Source: Acidimicrobiaceae bacterium (GTDB lineage Bacteria > Actinomycetota > Acidimicrobiia > Acidimicrobiales > RAAP-2). From it: a stretch of 32,617 bases of DNA. Shown here in pieces: positions 1-7,910 of this stretch. Every line of letters begins with the position of its first letter. Positions within the stretch are counted from its first letter, which is position 1. The notes below the pieces were generated by a model. It was not told the DNA's origin and made no database searches. It saw nothing but the letters and a program-made list of their open reading frames with translations. The DNA is taken from contig PMOE01000033.1 of assembly GCA_003161575.1 (NCBI GenBank), positions 1 to 32,617 on the forward strand. Direction: 5' to 3'. The translations under genes were made by a program, and so were the position numbers.

Positions 1-20
1 ACCACTGGCTGGGACTCAAC

Positions 21-132
21 TCACCGACCCGCGGCGAGGGGCTGGTAGTCCTCTGTGGTCGAGTGTGAGGTGGCGCAGCAGTTCGCGCTCCTCGCTCAGC
101 ACCCGGACATCGAGGTCGGCGATCAGGATGAG
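21..132 (-). pseudogene. C-terminal relic of an IS481-like transposase (frameshifted)
   Basis: Read on the minus strand, the segment from about 132 down to 59 gives LILIADLDVRVLSEE then RELLRHLTLD. This is the usual end of IS481/integrase-core transposases, which normally continue as LTLDPTxDYQP. In the open frame the Asp is followed by HRGLPAPRR. One frame over, the DNA reads TEDYQPLAAGR and then a TGA stop at 21-23. The family ending is therefore restored by a single frameshift near position 57. No upstream catalytic core is present: the frame is closed by the TAA at 211-213, which is the stop of the neighbouring DUF2971 gene. Only about 35 codons of the element remain. The match is from remembered family consensus, so the exact IS group is uncertain. 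Confidence 0.65.
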
Positions 133-210
133 TGGAGCTTGGATCACAGTTTCACTCCAGAAGTAGGCGTCCCAGACATTGATTGAGACCATCGGACGGC
201 ATGGATTGCG

Positions 211-1038
211 TTACCAGCGAAAGGGGATTTGTGACCGACGCACGACTACTCTTTCGTCTAGGTCCACGCTTTTCAATAGCAGCGCAACGGCACGCTCGCA
301 TTCATCACCCGAGCTGCTTGGACCGATCCATACTTCTCGAATCAAGGATTCCTCGCCAGTGCCGATGCCCCACTCCACATACGGAATCACACCAAGTGCC
401 GAAGTCGAACGAAACAGCGGGTGACTGTCGGAGCCGGCATCCAGATTCCAGGCCACCCACTCTGCTTCATTCTCGAAGGCGAAGTTCTTACAACACATCA
501 GATACGTCAACGTCCAGGCAACAGAATCAGTCAGCGCTCCCGCCTTCGTGTCCTCAGGTTCTCCGATTGCCCCGGGTAAGTACCACGTGGCCAAATCTTG
601 GGCCAATCTCTCAATCTGGGCGCTCCGGTCATAGATCACTGGATCGAGATAGAACTGCGGGTGCGCTTCAAGACCTTTACGATCCAGCCCGACGCAATAA
701 CCCCCCTTTTGTCCGTAACCAATCCATTGCATCAAAAGATCTGGTCGTTCACAGAGGCTAGCCACGTTCCATGTCCACCTTGGAAGATTGCGGCGGTCGG
801 CATCCAGCTGATTCAAATACCGGTCGAGCATCTCCTTTGCCTCATCAGAGCCTGAATAGTCCTCATCAATCGTCTTGCGCAGGTCATCCTTGTGCTCAGC
901 AATCACAATTTCACCGTGAAGCGATACCGATCGGTCGTTCAGAAACGCGCGATCCGTCGCTCGGAGTTTTCCAGATTGCACGATGCCCAGCAGGCCCTCT
1001 GCCGTCGTGTAGTGATAAAGGATTGAAGGATCCGCCAC
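211..1038 (-). CDS. DUF2971 domain protein
   Basis: Protein of 275 aa with the DUF2971 signature at its N terminus: ILYHYTTAEGLLGI, then SGKLRATDRAFLNDRS. The LYHYT...L..I...L.AT....LND pattern is what defines the family. The molecular function of DUF2971 is not known to me; members are often scattered in accessory regions. I chose the GTG at 1036-1038 because a perfect GGAGG (minus-strand sense, 1047-1051) sits 8 nt upstream. The open frame continues to a TTG at 1056, but that start would place the GGAGG inside the gene. A weak -10-like TAGATT lies at 1060-1065 and would give a leader of about 15 nt. The gene stands alone, with a transposase relic just downstream, which fits an accessory or horizontally acquired origin. 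Length is normal and nothing looks broken. Confidence 0.8.
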   Translation of the reverse strand: MADPSILYHYTTAEGLLGIVQSGKLRATDRAFLNDRSVSLHGEIVIAEHKDDLRKTIDEDYSGSDEAKEMLDRYLNQLDADRRNLPRWTWNVASLCERPDLLMQWIGYGQKGGYCVGLDRKGLEAHPQFYLDPVIYDRSAQIERLAQDLATWYLPGAIGEPEDTKAGALTDSVAWTLTYLMCCKNFAFENEAEWVAWNLDAGSDSHPLFRSTSALGVIPYVEWGIGTGEESLIREVWIGPSSSGDECERAVALLLKSVDLDERVVVRRSQIPFRW

Positions 1039-1378
1039 CTCTTGAACCTCCGACAACTCAATCTATTCGCCTGCTTGAGGGTACCGCCCAGCAGCGTGGA
1101 AATCCGAGTCTGGTACGCATAACAACTCGATATAACCTGCCCGCACCCGTTCGGTGACGGCTTCGCCACGTGAGAGGCCAAGGCAGCGTGGAACCAGAGG
1201 TAGCAGCCCTGTCCTGCGCCAGACCCCATTGAGCTGAAGACGACTAGAAGGTCCCGACCTCGGCCTGTGCCCGCGCGGCGTGATCGCAGCGGTCGGATCA
1301 CGCTCCACGGGTGGTGCTCATAACGAACCGACGCACTATAGAGACACCGGCGGTGGTCGACGGGCCAGGCCGGACGGC
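1039..1378. other. Intergenic stretch without a supported gene
   Basis: About 340 bp between the DUF2971 gene and the stop of the small secreted protein, both on the minus strand. Short overlapping open frames exist here but none has a recognisable product or a ribosome site. It must hold the promoter of the DUF2971 gene (possible -10 TAGATT, minus strand 1060-1065) and the 3' end of the secreted-protein transcript. I found no convincing terminator. Confidence 0.4.
1047..1051 (-). promoter_or_regulatory. Ribosome binding site deciding the DUF2971 start
   Basis: CCTCC on the plus strand reads GGAGG on the minus strand, 8 nt before the GTG at 1038. It favours this GTG over the TTG at 1056, which would lie upstream of the site. 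Confidence 0.7.
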
Positions 1379-1948
1379 TCAGGTATCTATCCCGCCACCG
1401 CCGGTCAGGGTACTGACGGAAAAGTTGTTAAAGAAGGCGTCACCGTTAGCGTTCTCGGCACTGCGATTGGCCGCTACCTGCACCGTGAATGCCGTGTCGA
1501 GGAACTGCGGGTACGCCGTGAGGTCGATCGTCAGCGAACCACCGGCGAATGGGAACCATACGCCGCCGATGGCGGCGCACTGGGTCTGCTGGAGCCGATG
1601 GGTGATTTGCGCCGAGGCGGCGGCGGTTAGGCAGGCGAACGACGTGGATGGTACTCCGCCCATACCCGCGTCCTGGGTCTGGACCGTGAGCGATTGACCG
1701 TCGGCGCTGACGGTCACCAGTCCCAGCTCCTTGGCGTTGTTGACGGCGTTGCCGGGATAGAGCCCGCACCACCCCGAGCTCTGTCCCACCGTCGCGTCCG
1801 AGCACCCGGTGCGAGAGACGCCGGCCAATGCAGCACCCGCCCCCACAGTGACGCCGGCGGCAAGCAGGCCGCCTGTCAGGGCCAGCAGCGTCAGCCGCCG
1901 GACCATTCCCCGGCCTCGCCGACGCGCTGGTAGTGCGAAGTCTTCCAT
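1379..1948 (-). CDS. Small secreted protein of unknown function
   Basis: Predicted 189-aa protein. It starts MEDFALPARRRGRG, followed by an Arg-rich stretch and a hydrophobic segment (LTLLALTGGLLAAGVTVGAG) ending ALAG, which is a good Sec-type signal peptide with cleavage near residue 40. The twin Arg before the hydrophobic core (VRRLTLL) makes Tat export conceivable, but the preceding S/T is missing. The mature part is about 150 aa with four cysteines (RTGC, GWCG, FACL, TQCA), enough for two disulfides. It is rich in small and polar residues and ends with a Gly tract. I do not recognise a family. The open frame extends far upstream, to 2464, but that part is out-of-frame shadow of the neighbouring hydrolase region. 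I chose the ATG at 1948 because it leads directly into the signal peptide; the upstream GGGCGGGC is only a weak ribosome site. Confidence 0.65.
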   Translation of the reverse strand: MEDFALPARRRGRGMVRRLTLLALTGGLLAAGVTVGAGAALAGVSRTGCSDATVGQSSGWCGLYPGNAVNNAKELGLVTVSADGQSLTVQTQDAGMGGVPSTSFACLTAAASAQITHRLQQTQCAAIGGVWFPFAGGSLTIDLTAYPQFLDTAFTVQVAANRSAENANGDAFFNNFSVSTLTGGGGIDT

Positions 1949-2279
1949 CTCATTGCCCGCCCTTCGTGGTCCCCTAGTGTCACTTCCCGCGGTCATATCT
2001 GACCACCACATTGCCGACAGTATCGTCCCAATTCCCCCGATATGCCAGTTCTCGCCGCCATCGGGCCCACGGCCTATCGAATGCCCTCGCAGACGGGGAT
2101 GCTCGGTGGAGGCTCGCTGTTCGGGCAGCCAGCGTCGGTTGCGTGCCTTCGTTGTCATTGCACGACGAGCTCGCCTGGTGCATTGTTTGGACCGTGCTTC
2201 CCAGCCGTCTTCAGAGCTGTTCGATCGCGACCACCTCGATCCGACTGCGCTCGTGAGGGTCCTGCTCTTGGGGCCACGC
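1949..2279. other. Divergent intergenic region
   Basis: 331 bp between two divergently transcribed genes for secreted proteins. It should hold both promoters. I see no clear -35/-10 pair, no repeat and no supported gene; the open frames here are short and unrelated to known families. A GGGG at 2270-2273 is the likely ribosome site of the rightward gene. Confidence 0.35.
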
Positions 2280-3866
2280 ATGCGGCGCGCCGTGCTCGCG
2301 ATGCTCGCGGTCGCCCTCGTCCTGAGCTTCAGCGAGGCGACGCGGGCTTCGGCCGAGCGAGCGCAGAGGCCGTTTTCGCCCCATCGGACGGTAAACACAG
2401 CGCTGGCTGGCAGCGCAGTGTTTCCCTTCGGCGGTGCCTCCAACCTCGGCTCGTTGTCAGGCACCTCGGTGAATGCGCCTGTTGTGGGCGTAGCTTCAAC
2501 CCCGGATGGGAACGGCTACTGGCTCGTCGGGGCTGACGGCGGCGTGTACTGCTTCGGGGACGCTCCCTTTGAGGGTTCGCTCGGCGGCGTAGCCCTGGCC
2601 CAGCCGATCCGCGGCATGGCCGCTACCCCCGATGGTCAGGGCTACTGGCTGGTGGCCGAGGACGGGGGGGTATTCACGTTCGGCGATGCGGCTTTCGATG
2701 GCTCACTTGGGGGCATCCCGCTGGCGCAGCCGATCGTCGGGATGGCCGCCACTCCCGATGGTGGGGGCTATTGGCTGGTCGCCGCGGACGGCGGGATTTT
2801 CAGCTTCGGGGACGCTCCCTTTGAGGGTTCGCTCGGCGGCGTAGCCCTGGCCCAGCCGATACGCGGCATGGCCGCTACCCCCGATGGCCAGGGCTACTGG
2901 CTGGTGGCCGAGGACGGGGGCGTCTTCACGTTCGGGGACGCCACGTTCGACGGATCGCTCGGCGCGACGGAGCTCGCCGCGCCCATCGTCGGCATCTCTC
3001 CAACCGGGGACGGTGGCGGATACTGGTTGGTCGCCGCAGACGGTGGCGTGTTCGCTTTTGGTGATGCGCCCTTTGGCGGTTCCCTTGGCGGACAACTGCT
3101 CGCCCAACCTGTGATTGGCCTCGCCCGGTCCGGGGTGGGCTATTGGCTCGCCGAGGGGCAGCTGGCCCGATCGCCGTTTACTCCGGCACTCATTGCAGAT
3201 CTCGACAGCCGGCTGGGTCTCGTTTCTGCTGCTGTGGAGGACCTCAATACCGGGGATGTCTTCGTCTACCACCCCGGCCTCGCGCTCATCACTGCGAGCA
3301 TCGTGAAGGTCCAGTTCCTTGGCACGCTCCTGGCCGAGGCACAAGCAGCCGGCCGGGGCCTCACCCCAGCGGAACAGGGCTTGGCCGTCCCCATGATCGA
3401 GGTGAGCGACAACAACGCCGCCACAGCGGTGCTGGGGGACGTCGGTGGGCCAGGCGCTGTTGCGGCCTTCGACCAATCCATCGGCATGACCGGCAGCAAC
3501 ACGATCTCCAACTGGGGGAACTCGACGACGACCGCGACCGACCAACTTATCCTACTCAACCACTTCGTCCGGCCCAACAGCGCACTGTCGGACTCCTCCA
3601 GGGCGTACGGGCTCTCCCTAATGGCCCAGGTCACCCCTCCCGACATTTTCGGAATCTCGGCTGGAGTCCCGCCCGGAATGCTGCGGGCATCGAAAACCGG
3701 TCGCATCCCCTCCGAAGGAGTGATCAATGGCATCGGTTGGGTGCAAGGCCAAGGCCGTGACTACCTCATCGCGGTGCTCACCCAGGGAGTTCCGAATCCC
3801 GATCAGGCTGGCCTCGCCATCATGAACGAGGTATCGACCGCGACCTGGGACTCCCTCGGGTCCTGA
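2280..3866 (+). CDS. Secreted repeat-propeller / beta-lactamase-like serine hydrolase fusion
   Basis: 528-aa exported protein. Residues 1-25 are a signal peptide (MRRAVLAMLAVALVLSF). Residues about 68-292 are five full 42-residue repeats plus a partial sixth, each of the form TPDGxGYWLVAxDGGVFxFGDAxFxGSLG, a pattern that suggests beta-propeller blades. Residues about 297-528 form a class-A beta-lactamase-like domain with all three motifs: S340-I-V-K343 (SxxK nucleophile), S376-D-N378, and K472-T-G474. Full motifs indicate an active serine hydrolase, either a penicillin-recognising enzyme or a beta-lactamase. The export signal places it outside the membrane, and the repeats may bind cell wall or glycan (inference). 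The ATG at 2280 has GGGG six nt upstream and starts the signal peptide; the open frame further upstream has no such features. An in-frame GTG nine codons earlier is a possible alternative. Antibiotic resistance cannot be assumed. Confidence 0.8.
   Translation: MRRAVLAMLAVALVLSFSEATRASAERAQRPFSPHRTVNTALAGSAVFPFGGASNLGSLSGTSVNAPVVGVASTPDGNGYWLVGADGGVYCFGDAPFEGSLGGVALAQPIRGMAATPDGQGYWLVAEDGGVFTFGDAAFDGSLGGIPLAQPIVGMAATPDGGGYWLVAADGGIFSFGDAPFEGSLGGVALAQPIRGMAATPDGQGYWLVAEDGGVFTFGDATFDGSLGATELAAPIVGISPTGDGGGYWLVAADGGVFAFGDAPFGGSLGGQLLAQPVIGLARSGVGYWLAEGQLARSPFTPALIADLDSRLGLVSAAVEDLNTGDVFVYHPGLALITASIVKVQFLGTLLAEAQAAGRGLTPAEQGLAVPMIEVSDNNAATAVLGDVGGPGAVAAFDQSIGMTGSNTISNWGNSTTTATDQLILLNHFVRPNSALSDSSRAYGLSLMAQVTPPDIFGISAGVPPGMLRASKTGRIPSEGVINGIGWVQGQGRDYLIAVLTQGVPNPDQAGLAIMNEVSTATWDSLGS
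2480..3155 (+). repeat. 126-bp tandem coding repeats with an internal 252-bp duplication
   Basis: Five full units and one partial unit of 42 codons. The GYW cores begin at 2514 and recur every 126 bp up to 3138, with the last unit shortened. Beyond the basic unit, bases from 2552 to about 2690 recur at 2804 to about 2942, exactly 252 bp (two units) later. They are nearly identical: the first differences are single changes at 2609 and 2636. Adjacent units are much more different from each other, so a two-unit block was copied as one piece. Confidence 0.85.
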
Positions 3867-4216
3867 CGACTTCCCAAGAGACCGTCTGAATCGGCGTTCT
3901 GCGAATCCTGGAGGACACGATCGGGGCAGGCGGTGGTCTGATCACCAAGGGCCCTTGGGTTCGGACGACGCAGGTTCGGGTCCGGGTGCTCACGTCGCTG
4001 TCCCGCAGTGTCGCGCACCATTCCTCGTATGGCCGTTGGACATCCCCATGGGATTGGAGGACCCGGGTCGGGTCGTGGTATCCATCTCAGTTGATCGGGA
4101 TCCGGTCGTCCCACGATCGGGACGGAGGTGGACCGGGCCGTTGATCCGAACGCGATCGGAATGCAGGACGGCCGGAGTTTTGGCGCTCCGGTTCGAGAAG
4201 CTGACAGGATGTCGAC
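3867..4216. other. Intergenic region upstream of the DUF35-thiolase pair
   Basis: 350 bp with no supported gene. It holds a perfect 14-bp palindrome (CCAAGGGCCCTTGG, 3945-3958). It also holds a 6-bp stem with 6-nt loop (CGTCCC/GGGACG, 4107-4124) in what would be the leader of the downstream pair. Either could be an operator or a terminator of the hydrolase gene; there is no T-tract after them. An AGGA at 4206-4209 is the likely ribosome site of the next gene. Confidence 0.4.
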
Positions 4217-4642
4217 GTGACAAGGCAAACCGACGAAGAGAAATCCGCCGTGGTGCAGATTCCCATCGTGGAGTATCTGGTGCTGGGGGAGGACCCCCAC
4301 CTCGAGGTCAATGAGTGTGTCGCATGTCACGCTCGGTTCTTTGACCGGCGGAATGCCTGCGCAAGCTGCGAAGGGGTGGCATTCCAACGCACCCGCCTTC
4401 AACCCGAAGGAGAGGTCCGCGCCTTTACGATTGTGGCCTTTGCCGCACCCGGGGTCCCGGTGCCGTTTGTGGCAGCTCTTATCGACTGCGATGGCACAAG
4501 CGTGCGGGCCAACCTCATCGACGTGACACCCGACGCAGAACATGTTCATCTCGGGATGAAGGTGAGGTTTTGCACACAGTCGCTGGGTCTCGATGAAGGT
4601 GGCACCGAGGCCGTCGGTTTCGGCTTCAAGCCCCTGGCATGA
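4217..4642 (+). CDS. DUF35 Zn-ribbon / OB-fold protein, thiolase partner
   Basis: 141-aa cytoplasmic protein. A rubredoxin-like zinc ribbon near the N terminus has four cysteines, C34-x2-C37 and C48-x2-C51 (VNECVACHARFF, NACASCEG). An OB-fold follows (residues about 60-135; GEVRAFTIV..., ...ANLIDV). This order is the DUF35 architecture. Family members act as obligate or stabilising partners of thiolase-like enzymes, for example ChsH2 with the Ltp2 aldolase in steroid side-chain degradation, and DUF35 proteins with archaeal HMG-CoA synthase and thiolase. Here the next gene, 45 bp downstream, is an SCP-x-type thiolase, so the two probably form one complex. Start is GTG, with AGGA about 8 nt upstream. 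No MaoC-like hydratase is fused or adjacent, unlike ChsH-type systems. Confidence 0.85.
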   Translation: MTRQTDEEKSAVVQIPIVEYLVLGEDPHLEVNECVACHARFFDRRNACASCEGVAFQRTRLQPEGEVRAFTIVAFAAPGVPVPFVAALIDCDGTSVRANLIDVTPDAEHVHLGMKVRFCTQSLGLDEGGTEAVGFGFKPLA

Positions 4643-4687
4643 AAAACACGACCTATCAGGCACACTACCGATCGAGAGGCTCTCGCC

Positions 4688-5893
4688 GTGGCGACTGACG
4701 ATATCTACATCCTTGGCATCGATATGACCAAATTCGGCAAGCATCCAGATCTGGATCTGGTCGACCTTGCCTCTGCGGCAACGATGGGAGCGTTGGCCGA
4801 CGGTGGCGTCACGATGCGCGACATTGGAGTTCTGGCGGCCGGAAGTCTGTTAAATGCCAATGCCGGAATCGGCCAGCAGCTGCAGAAGCAGATCGGTCAG
4901 ACCGGCATTCCCGTCTACAACGTTGCCAATGCCTGTGCCACCGGTGCAACGGCGTTGCGGGTCGCTTACATGGCGGTCAAGTCCGGTGAGTGCGACATGG
5001 GTCTCGCCGTGGGCGTCGAGAAGCTGTCGGGAGCGGGTCTTCTGTCTGGGGGCTCTCGCCCTTCAGATGACGGCACGTGGACGCCGAAAGGTCGCTACGG
5101 CGCGGTGGCACCCATCGACGGCAGAATCGGCACTGAGACCATGCCCGGCGTGTTCGCGCAGATCGGCATGGAGTACGGCCACCGGTACGGCGGGACCAGC
5201 TTCGAGCTGTTCGCACGCATCTCGGAGAAGAATCATTCGCACTCGACGTTGAACCCGAAGGCCGCGTACCAAAAGCGGTTCACGCTCGATGAGATCATGC
5301 ACGACGTCATGATCGCCTATCCCAATACCCGGCCCATGTGCTCGGCCAACTGCGATGGGGCGGCGGCGGCGGTGGTCGTGGGTGGAGCAAAACTCAAGAC
5401 GCTCTCAATGCAGCAGCGGAGCCGGGCCGTCAAGATCAGCGCATCGGTTCTTACGAGCGATCCCTGGGAAGAGGGATGCCAAGTACTTCCCAATGTGAAC
5501 ACGCTGACCCGTAACGCGGCGCAACAGGCGTACGAACAAGCTGGTGTCGATCCGCAGGATCTGGACCTTGTCGAACTGCACGATTGTTTTGCGACTGCTG
5601 AACTCGTGCACTACGACAACCTGGGACTGTGCTCAGAAGGTGGAGCCGTGGATTTCTTTGAGTCCGGTGCGACGTGGCGGGACGGGGCCACACCGGTCAA
5701 CGTGTCGGGTGGGCTCGAATCAAAGGGCCACCCGATCGCCGCTACCGGCATCGCAAATATCTGGGAAGTCGCGACGCACCTGCGTGGTGAGGCGGGGAAC
5801 CGGCAGATCGAGGGGGCTCGGTTGGGTTTGGCTCACGTCATCGGACTCGGTTCGGCCTGTGGGGTGCACATTCTCGAGAGGATCGCCGCCTGA
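4688..5893 (+). CDS. SCP-x-type thiolase / acetyl-CoA acyltransferase
   Basis: 401 aa, typical length for the SCP2-thiolase (lipid-transfer thiolase) group. Visible residues: the nucleophilic Cys83 in NACATGATAL, the HDCF motif with His298, the SKGHP motif with His348, and Cys391 in GLGSACG near the C terminus. The sequence LVELHDCF...YDNLGLC closely resembles peroxisomal SCP-x thiolase. All catalytic positions are present, so CoA-dependent C-C cleavage or condensation is plausible. A retro-aldol role like Ltp2 is the alternative, because such enzymes also pair with DUF35 proteins. The substrate is unknown, perhaps branched-chain or sterol-derived acyl-CoA. GTG start with GAGAGG about 10 nt upstream. 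It is co-transcribed with the DUF35 gene. Confidence 0.85.
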   Translation: MATDDIYILGIDMTKFGKHPDLDLVDLASAATMGALADGGVTMRDIGVLAAGSLLNANAGIGQQLQKQIGQTGIPVYNVANACATGATALRVAYMAVKSGECDMGLAVGVEKLSGAGLLSGGSRPSDDGTWTPKGRYGAVAPIDGRIGTETMPGVFAQIGMEYGHRYGGTSFELFARISEKNHSHSTLNPKAAYQKRFTLDEIMHDVMIAYPNTRPMCSANCDGAAAAVVVGGAKLKTLSMQQRSRAVKISASVLTSDPWEEGCQVLPNVNTLTRNAAQQAYEQAGVDPQDLDLVELHDCFATAELVHYDNLGLCSEGGAVDFFESGATWRDGATPVNVSGGLESKGHPIAATGIANIWEVATHLRGEAGNRQIEGARLGLAHVIGLGSACGVHILERIAA

Positions 5894-6004
5894 CGGACCC
5901 ACCGTTGGCGTCGGTTCGGTTGCCAGTGATCGCGTACGGGACGCCGGCGGCGTTTGCAACTGTTGTAGCCGCCGATTCGCCCGGTGGGGAACGAGACCGG
6001 CCCA

Positions 6005-6044
6005 GACGCCTACCCGGCGTCCTGGCGACCTCCAGCCCGCCAGG
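6005..6044. terminator. Tandem hairpins between convergent genes
   Basis: Two back-to-back perfect stems lie in the 246-bp gap between the thiolase and the convergent GH13 gene. The first is GACGCC/GGCGTC (6005-6010 with 6016-6021, 5-nt loop). The second is CCTGGCG/CGCCAGG (6021-6027 with 6038-6044, 10-nt loop). They share base 6021, so they could form alternately. No T-tract follows, which is common for high-GC actinobacterial terminators. A bidirectional terminator is the simplest reading. Confidence 0.45.
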
Positions 6045-6139
6045 CAGCCCAAGTGCGAGGGAACCGTCGACAAAGAGTTAGAAGGTCAGGCCCGGTTGGG
6101 CATGACGATACGCAGCCCGAATGTCTCACCATCCATACC

Positions 6140-7774
6140 TCAAGGACGTAGTGTCTTGCACCTTTCGCCCTTTGTGCGCAGCGACGCCACCAGACCTTCC
6201 CAGGCTCGGATGGGTACAGACCCGGAGAAGGATTCAGCGTCGCGCCGGCGATCGGTGCCGATGAGGATCTGGCCACTGAACCCCTCGAAGGCAGCGTCGT
6301 GGTCACCGAGGTTGAGCGCCACGAGGACGTCTTCGCCACGCCGCCACGCCCAGATCCCCTGGGGTGCACCAACCGAGGCGTACTGACCAGTGCGCAGATC
6401 GGGGGTGTGCCGCCGCAGGGAGATGAGATCTCGAGTCAGGACGAGCATCGACCCCGGATCTTTGTGTTGGTCTTCTACGTTGCAGGCTTTCACGTCGCCG
6501 AACGGAAGCCAAGGCGAAACACCGGGTGCGCAGAAGCCCCCACCCTCGGTGTCTCGCCACTGCATGGGGGTGCGCATGGCGTCGCGTCCGGCATAGGCGG
6601 GCCAGTAAAGGACGCCGAGCGGGTCCCGCATGTCCTCGTGGGCAACCTCGGTATCACCGAGGCCGATCTCGTCGCCCTGGTACAGGACCGGTGTCCCCCT
6701 CAGGGAGAGCAACATCATGATCGCCGCCCGGGCCTTGAAGGGATCATCGTTGGCCCACCGAGTGGCGAATCGGGACATGTCATGGTTCGAACCGGTCCAC
6801 GCCGGCCAAGCGCCCGGCGGCAAGAGTGTTTCGGTCTCTTCGACGATCGTGCGCATTGCCGCGTCAAAGGTAGAGCTGATGAAGGGGAAGTTGAAGGCAA
6901 GGTGGAGCTCGTCGGCTCCGTCACCGTAATAATCGGCCAGGACGTCTATCTTCACGGGAGTCTCGCCGATGAGGACACGGGATTCGTCGTGGGACTCGGC
7001 GAGTCGTCGCCACCGTTGGATGACCTGGTGCACCTCGGGTCGGTTGCCGTTGTAGACCGACCGCTGCCCAAATAGTTGCGCTTCGAAGTCGTCCTCTTCG
7101 GTAGCGGGCGGATTGTCACGTAAATGGGCGTCTTTGATGATGATGTTGCACACGTCGATTCGGAAGCCCGCCACCCCCCGGGCGATCCAGAATTCCAATA
7201 TGTCATCGAAGGCTTTTCGAACGTCCTCGTTCCACCAGTTGAGGTCTGGTTGTTCGACGAGGTGATTGTGAAGGTAGTACTGACCGGTCGCCGGGTCGAG
7301 CGTCCAGGCGGGGCCCCCAAAGCTGCTGACCCAGTTGTTGGGCACAGCACCGTCGGCCCGGGCGTCGGCCCACACGTACCAATCGCGTTGCTGCGCTGCG
7401 AGCGACGAGCGGGAGTCGAGGAACCACGGGTGCTGATCGCTCGTGTGGTTCGGGACCAGGTCCAATAGGACCCGTATGTCCCGTTGTCGCGCGCAGTCGA
7501 TGAGGAGATCGAACTCTTCCATCGTGCCGAGGTCTGGCTGGATGGCGCAGAAGTCGGCCACGTCGTATCCCCAGTCGGCATTGGGCGAAACGGTGACCGG
7601 ACTCAGCCATATGCCGTCAATGCCCAACCATTCGAGATGGTCGAGATGGTCGATGATCCCTTGAATGTCGCCGTTACCGTCACCATTCGAGTCGGCGAAC
7701 GAGCGGGGGTAGATCTGGTACAGGACCCCCGACATCCACCACGGCTCTTTTCCCGGTGCGGGCTGGGTGGACAT
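6140..7774 (-). CDS. GH13 alpha-glucosidase / oligo-1,6-glucosidase-like enzyme
   Basis: 544-aa intracellular GH13 glycosidase with no signal peptide. The (beta/alpha)8 barrel starts at GVLYQIYPRSF (residues about 16-26). Conserved regions are in order: DLVPNH (105-110), QPDLNW (175-180, the region V motif of the oligo-1,6-glucosidase subfamily), GFRIDV with nucleophile Asp207, LIGET with acid/base Glu271, and SNHD with Asp332. All catalytic residues are present. It should hydrolyse alpha-1,4 or alpha-1,6 glucosidic oligosaccharides, or possibly sucrose or trehalose derivatives; the bond cannot be fixed from sequence. The ATG at 7774 lacks a clear ribosome site. The PhyH-like gene lies 136 bp upstream on the same strand. 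Convergent with the thiolase gene. Confidence 0.85.
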   Translation of the reverse strand: MSTQPAPGKEPWWMSGVLYQIYPRSFADSNGDGNGDIQGIIDHLDHLEWLGIDGIWLSPVTVSPNADWGYDVADFCAIQPDLGTMEEFDLLIDCARQRDIRVLLDLVPNHTSDQHPWFLDSRSSLAAQQRDWYVWADARADGAVPNNWVSSFGGPAWTLDPATGQYYLHNHLVEQPDLNWWNEDVRKAFDDILEFWIARGVAGFRIDVCNIIIKDAHLRDNPPATEEDDFEAQLFGQRSVYNGNRPEVHQVIQRWRRLAESHDESRVLIGETPVKIDVLADYYGDGADELHLAFNFPFISSTFDAAMRTIVEETETLLPPGAWPAWTGSNHDMSRFATRWANDDPFKARAAIMMLLSLRGTPVLYQGDEIGLGDTEVAHEDMRDPLGVLYWPAYAGRDAMRTPMQWRDTEGGGFCAPGVSPWLPFGDVKACNVEDQHKDPGSMLVLTRDLISLRRHTPDLRTGQYASVGAPQGIWAWRRGEDVLVALNLGDHDAAFEGFSGQILIGTDRRRDAESFSGSVPIRAWEGLVASLRTKGERCKTLRP

Positions 7775-7910
7775 GAGCGAAGTGTATTGCGGCGGGGCCG
7801 GCTCCCCGGATTGGCGCCTAGGCCTAGAGTTCGGGATCGGCGGAGCGGTCAGCGGTGCAAGCGCGAACGTTTTACGGCGACCAGCACCGTCTTCTGGGGC
7901 GCCCCGCCGG

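Noticed and set aside
1379-2464. A longer version of the small secreted protein (361 aa)
   Set aside because: The first 172 residues are low-complexity shadow of the opposite strand; the signal peptide and a sensible start are at 1948.
3803-4744. A 313-aa minus-strand frame
   Set aside because: It lies opposite the DUF35 gene and part of the intergenic region and has no family features; the Zn-ribbon protein explains the DNA.
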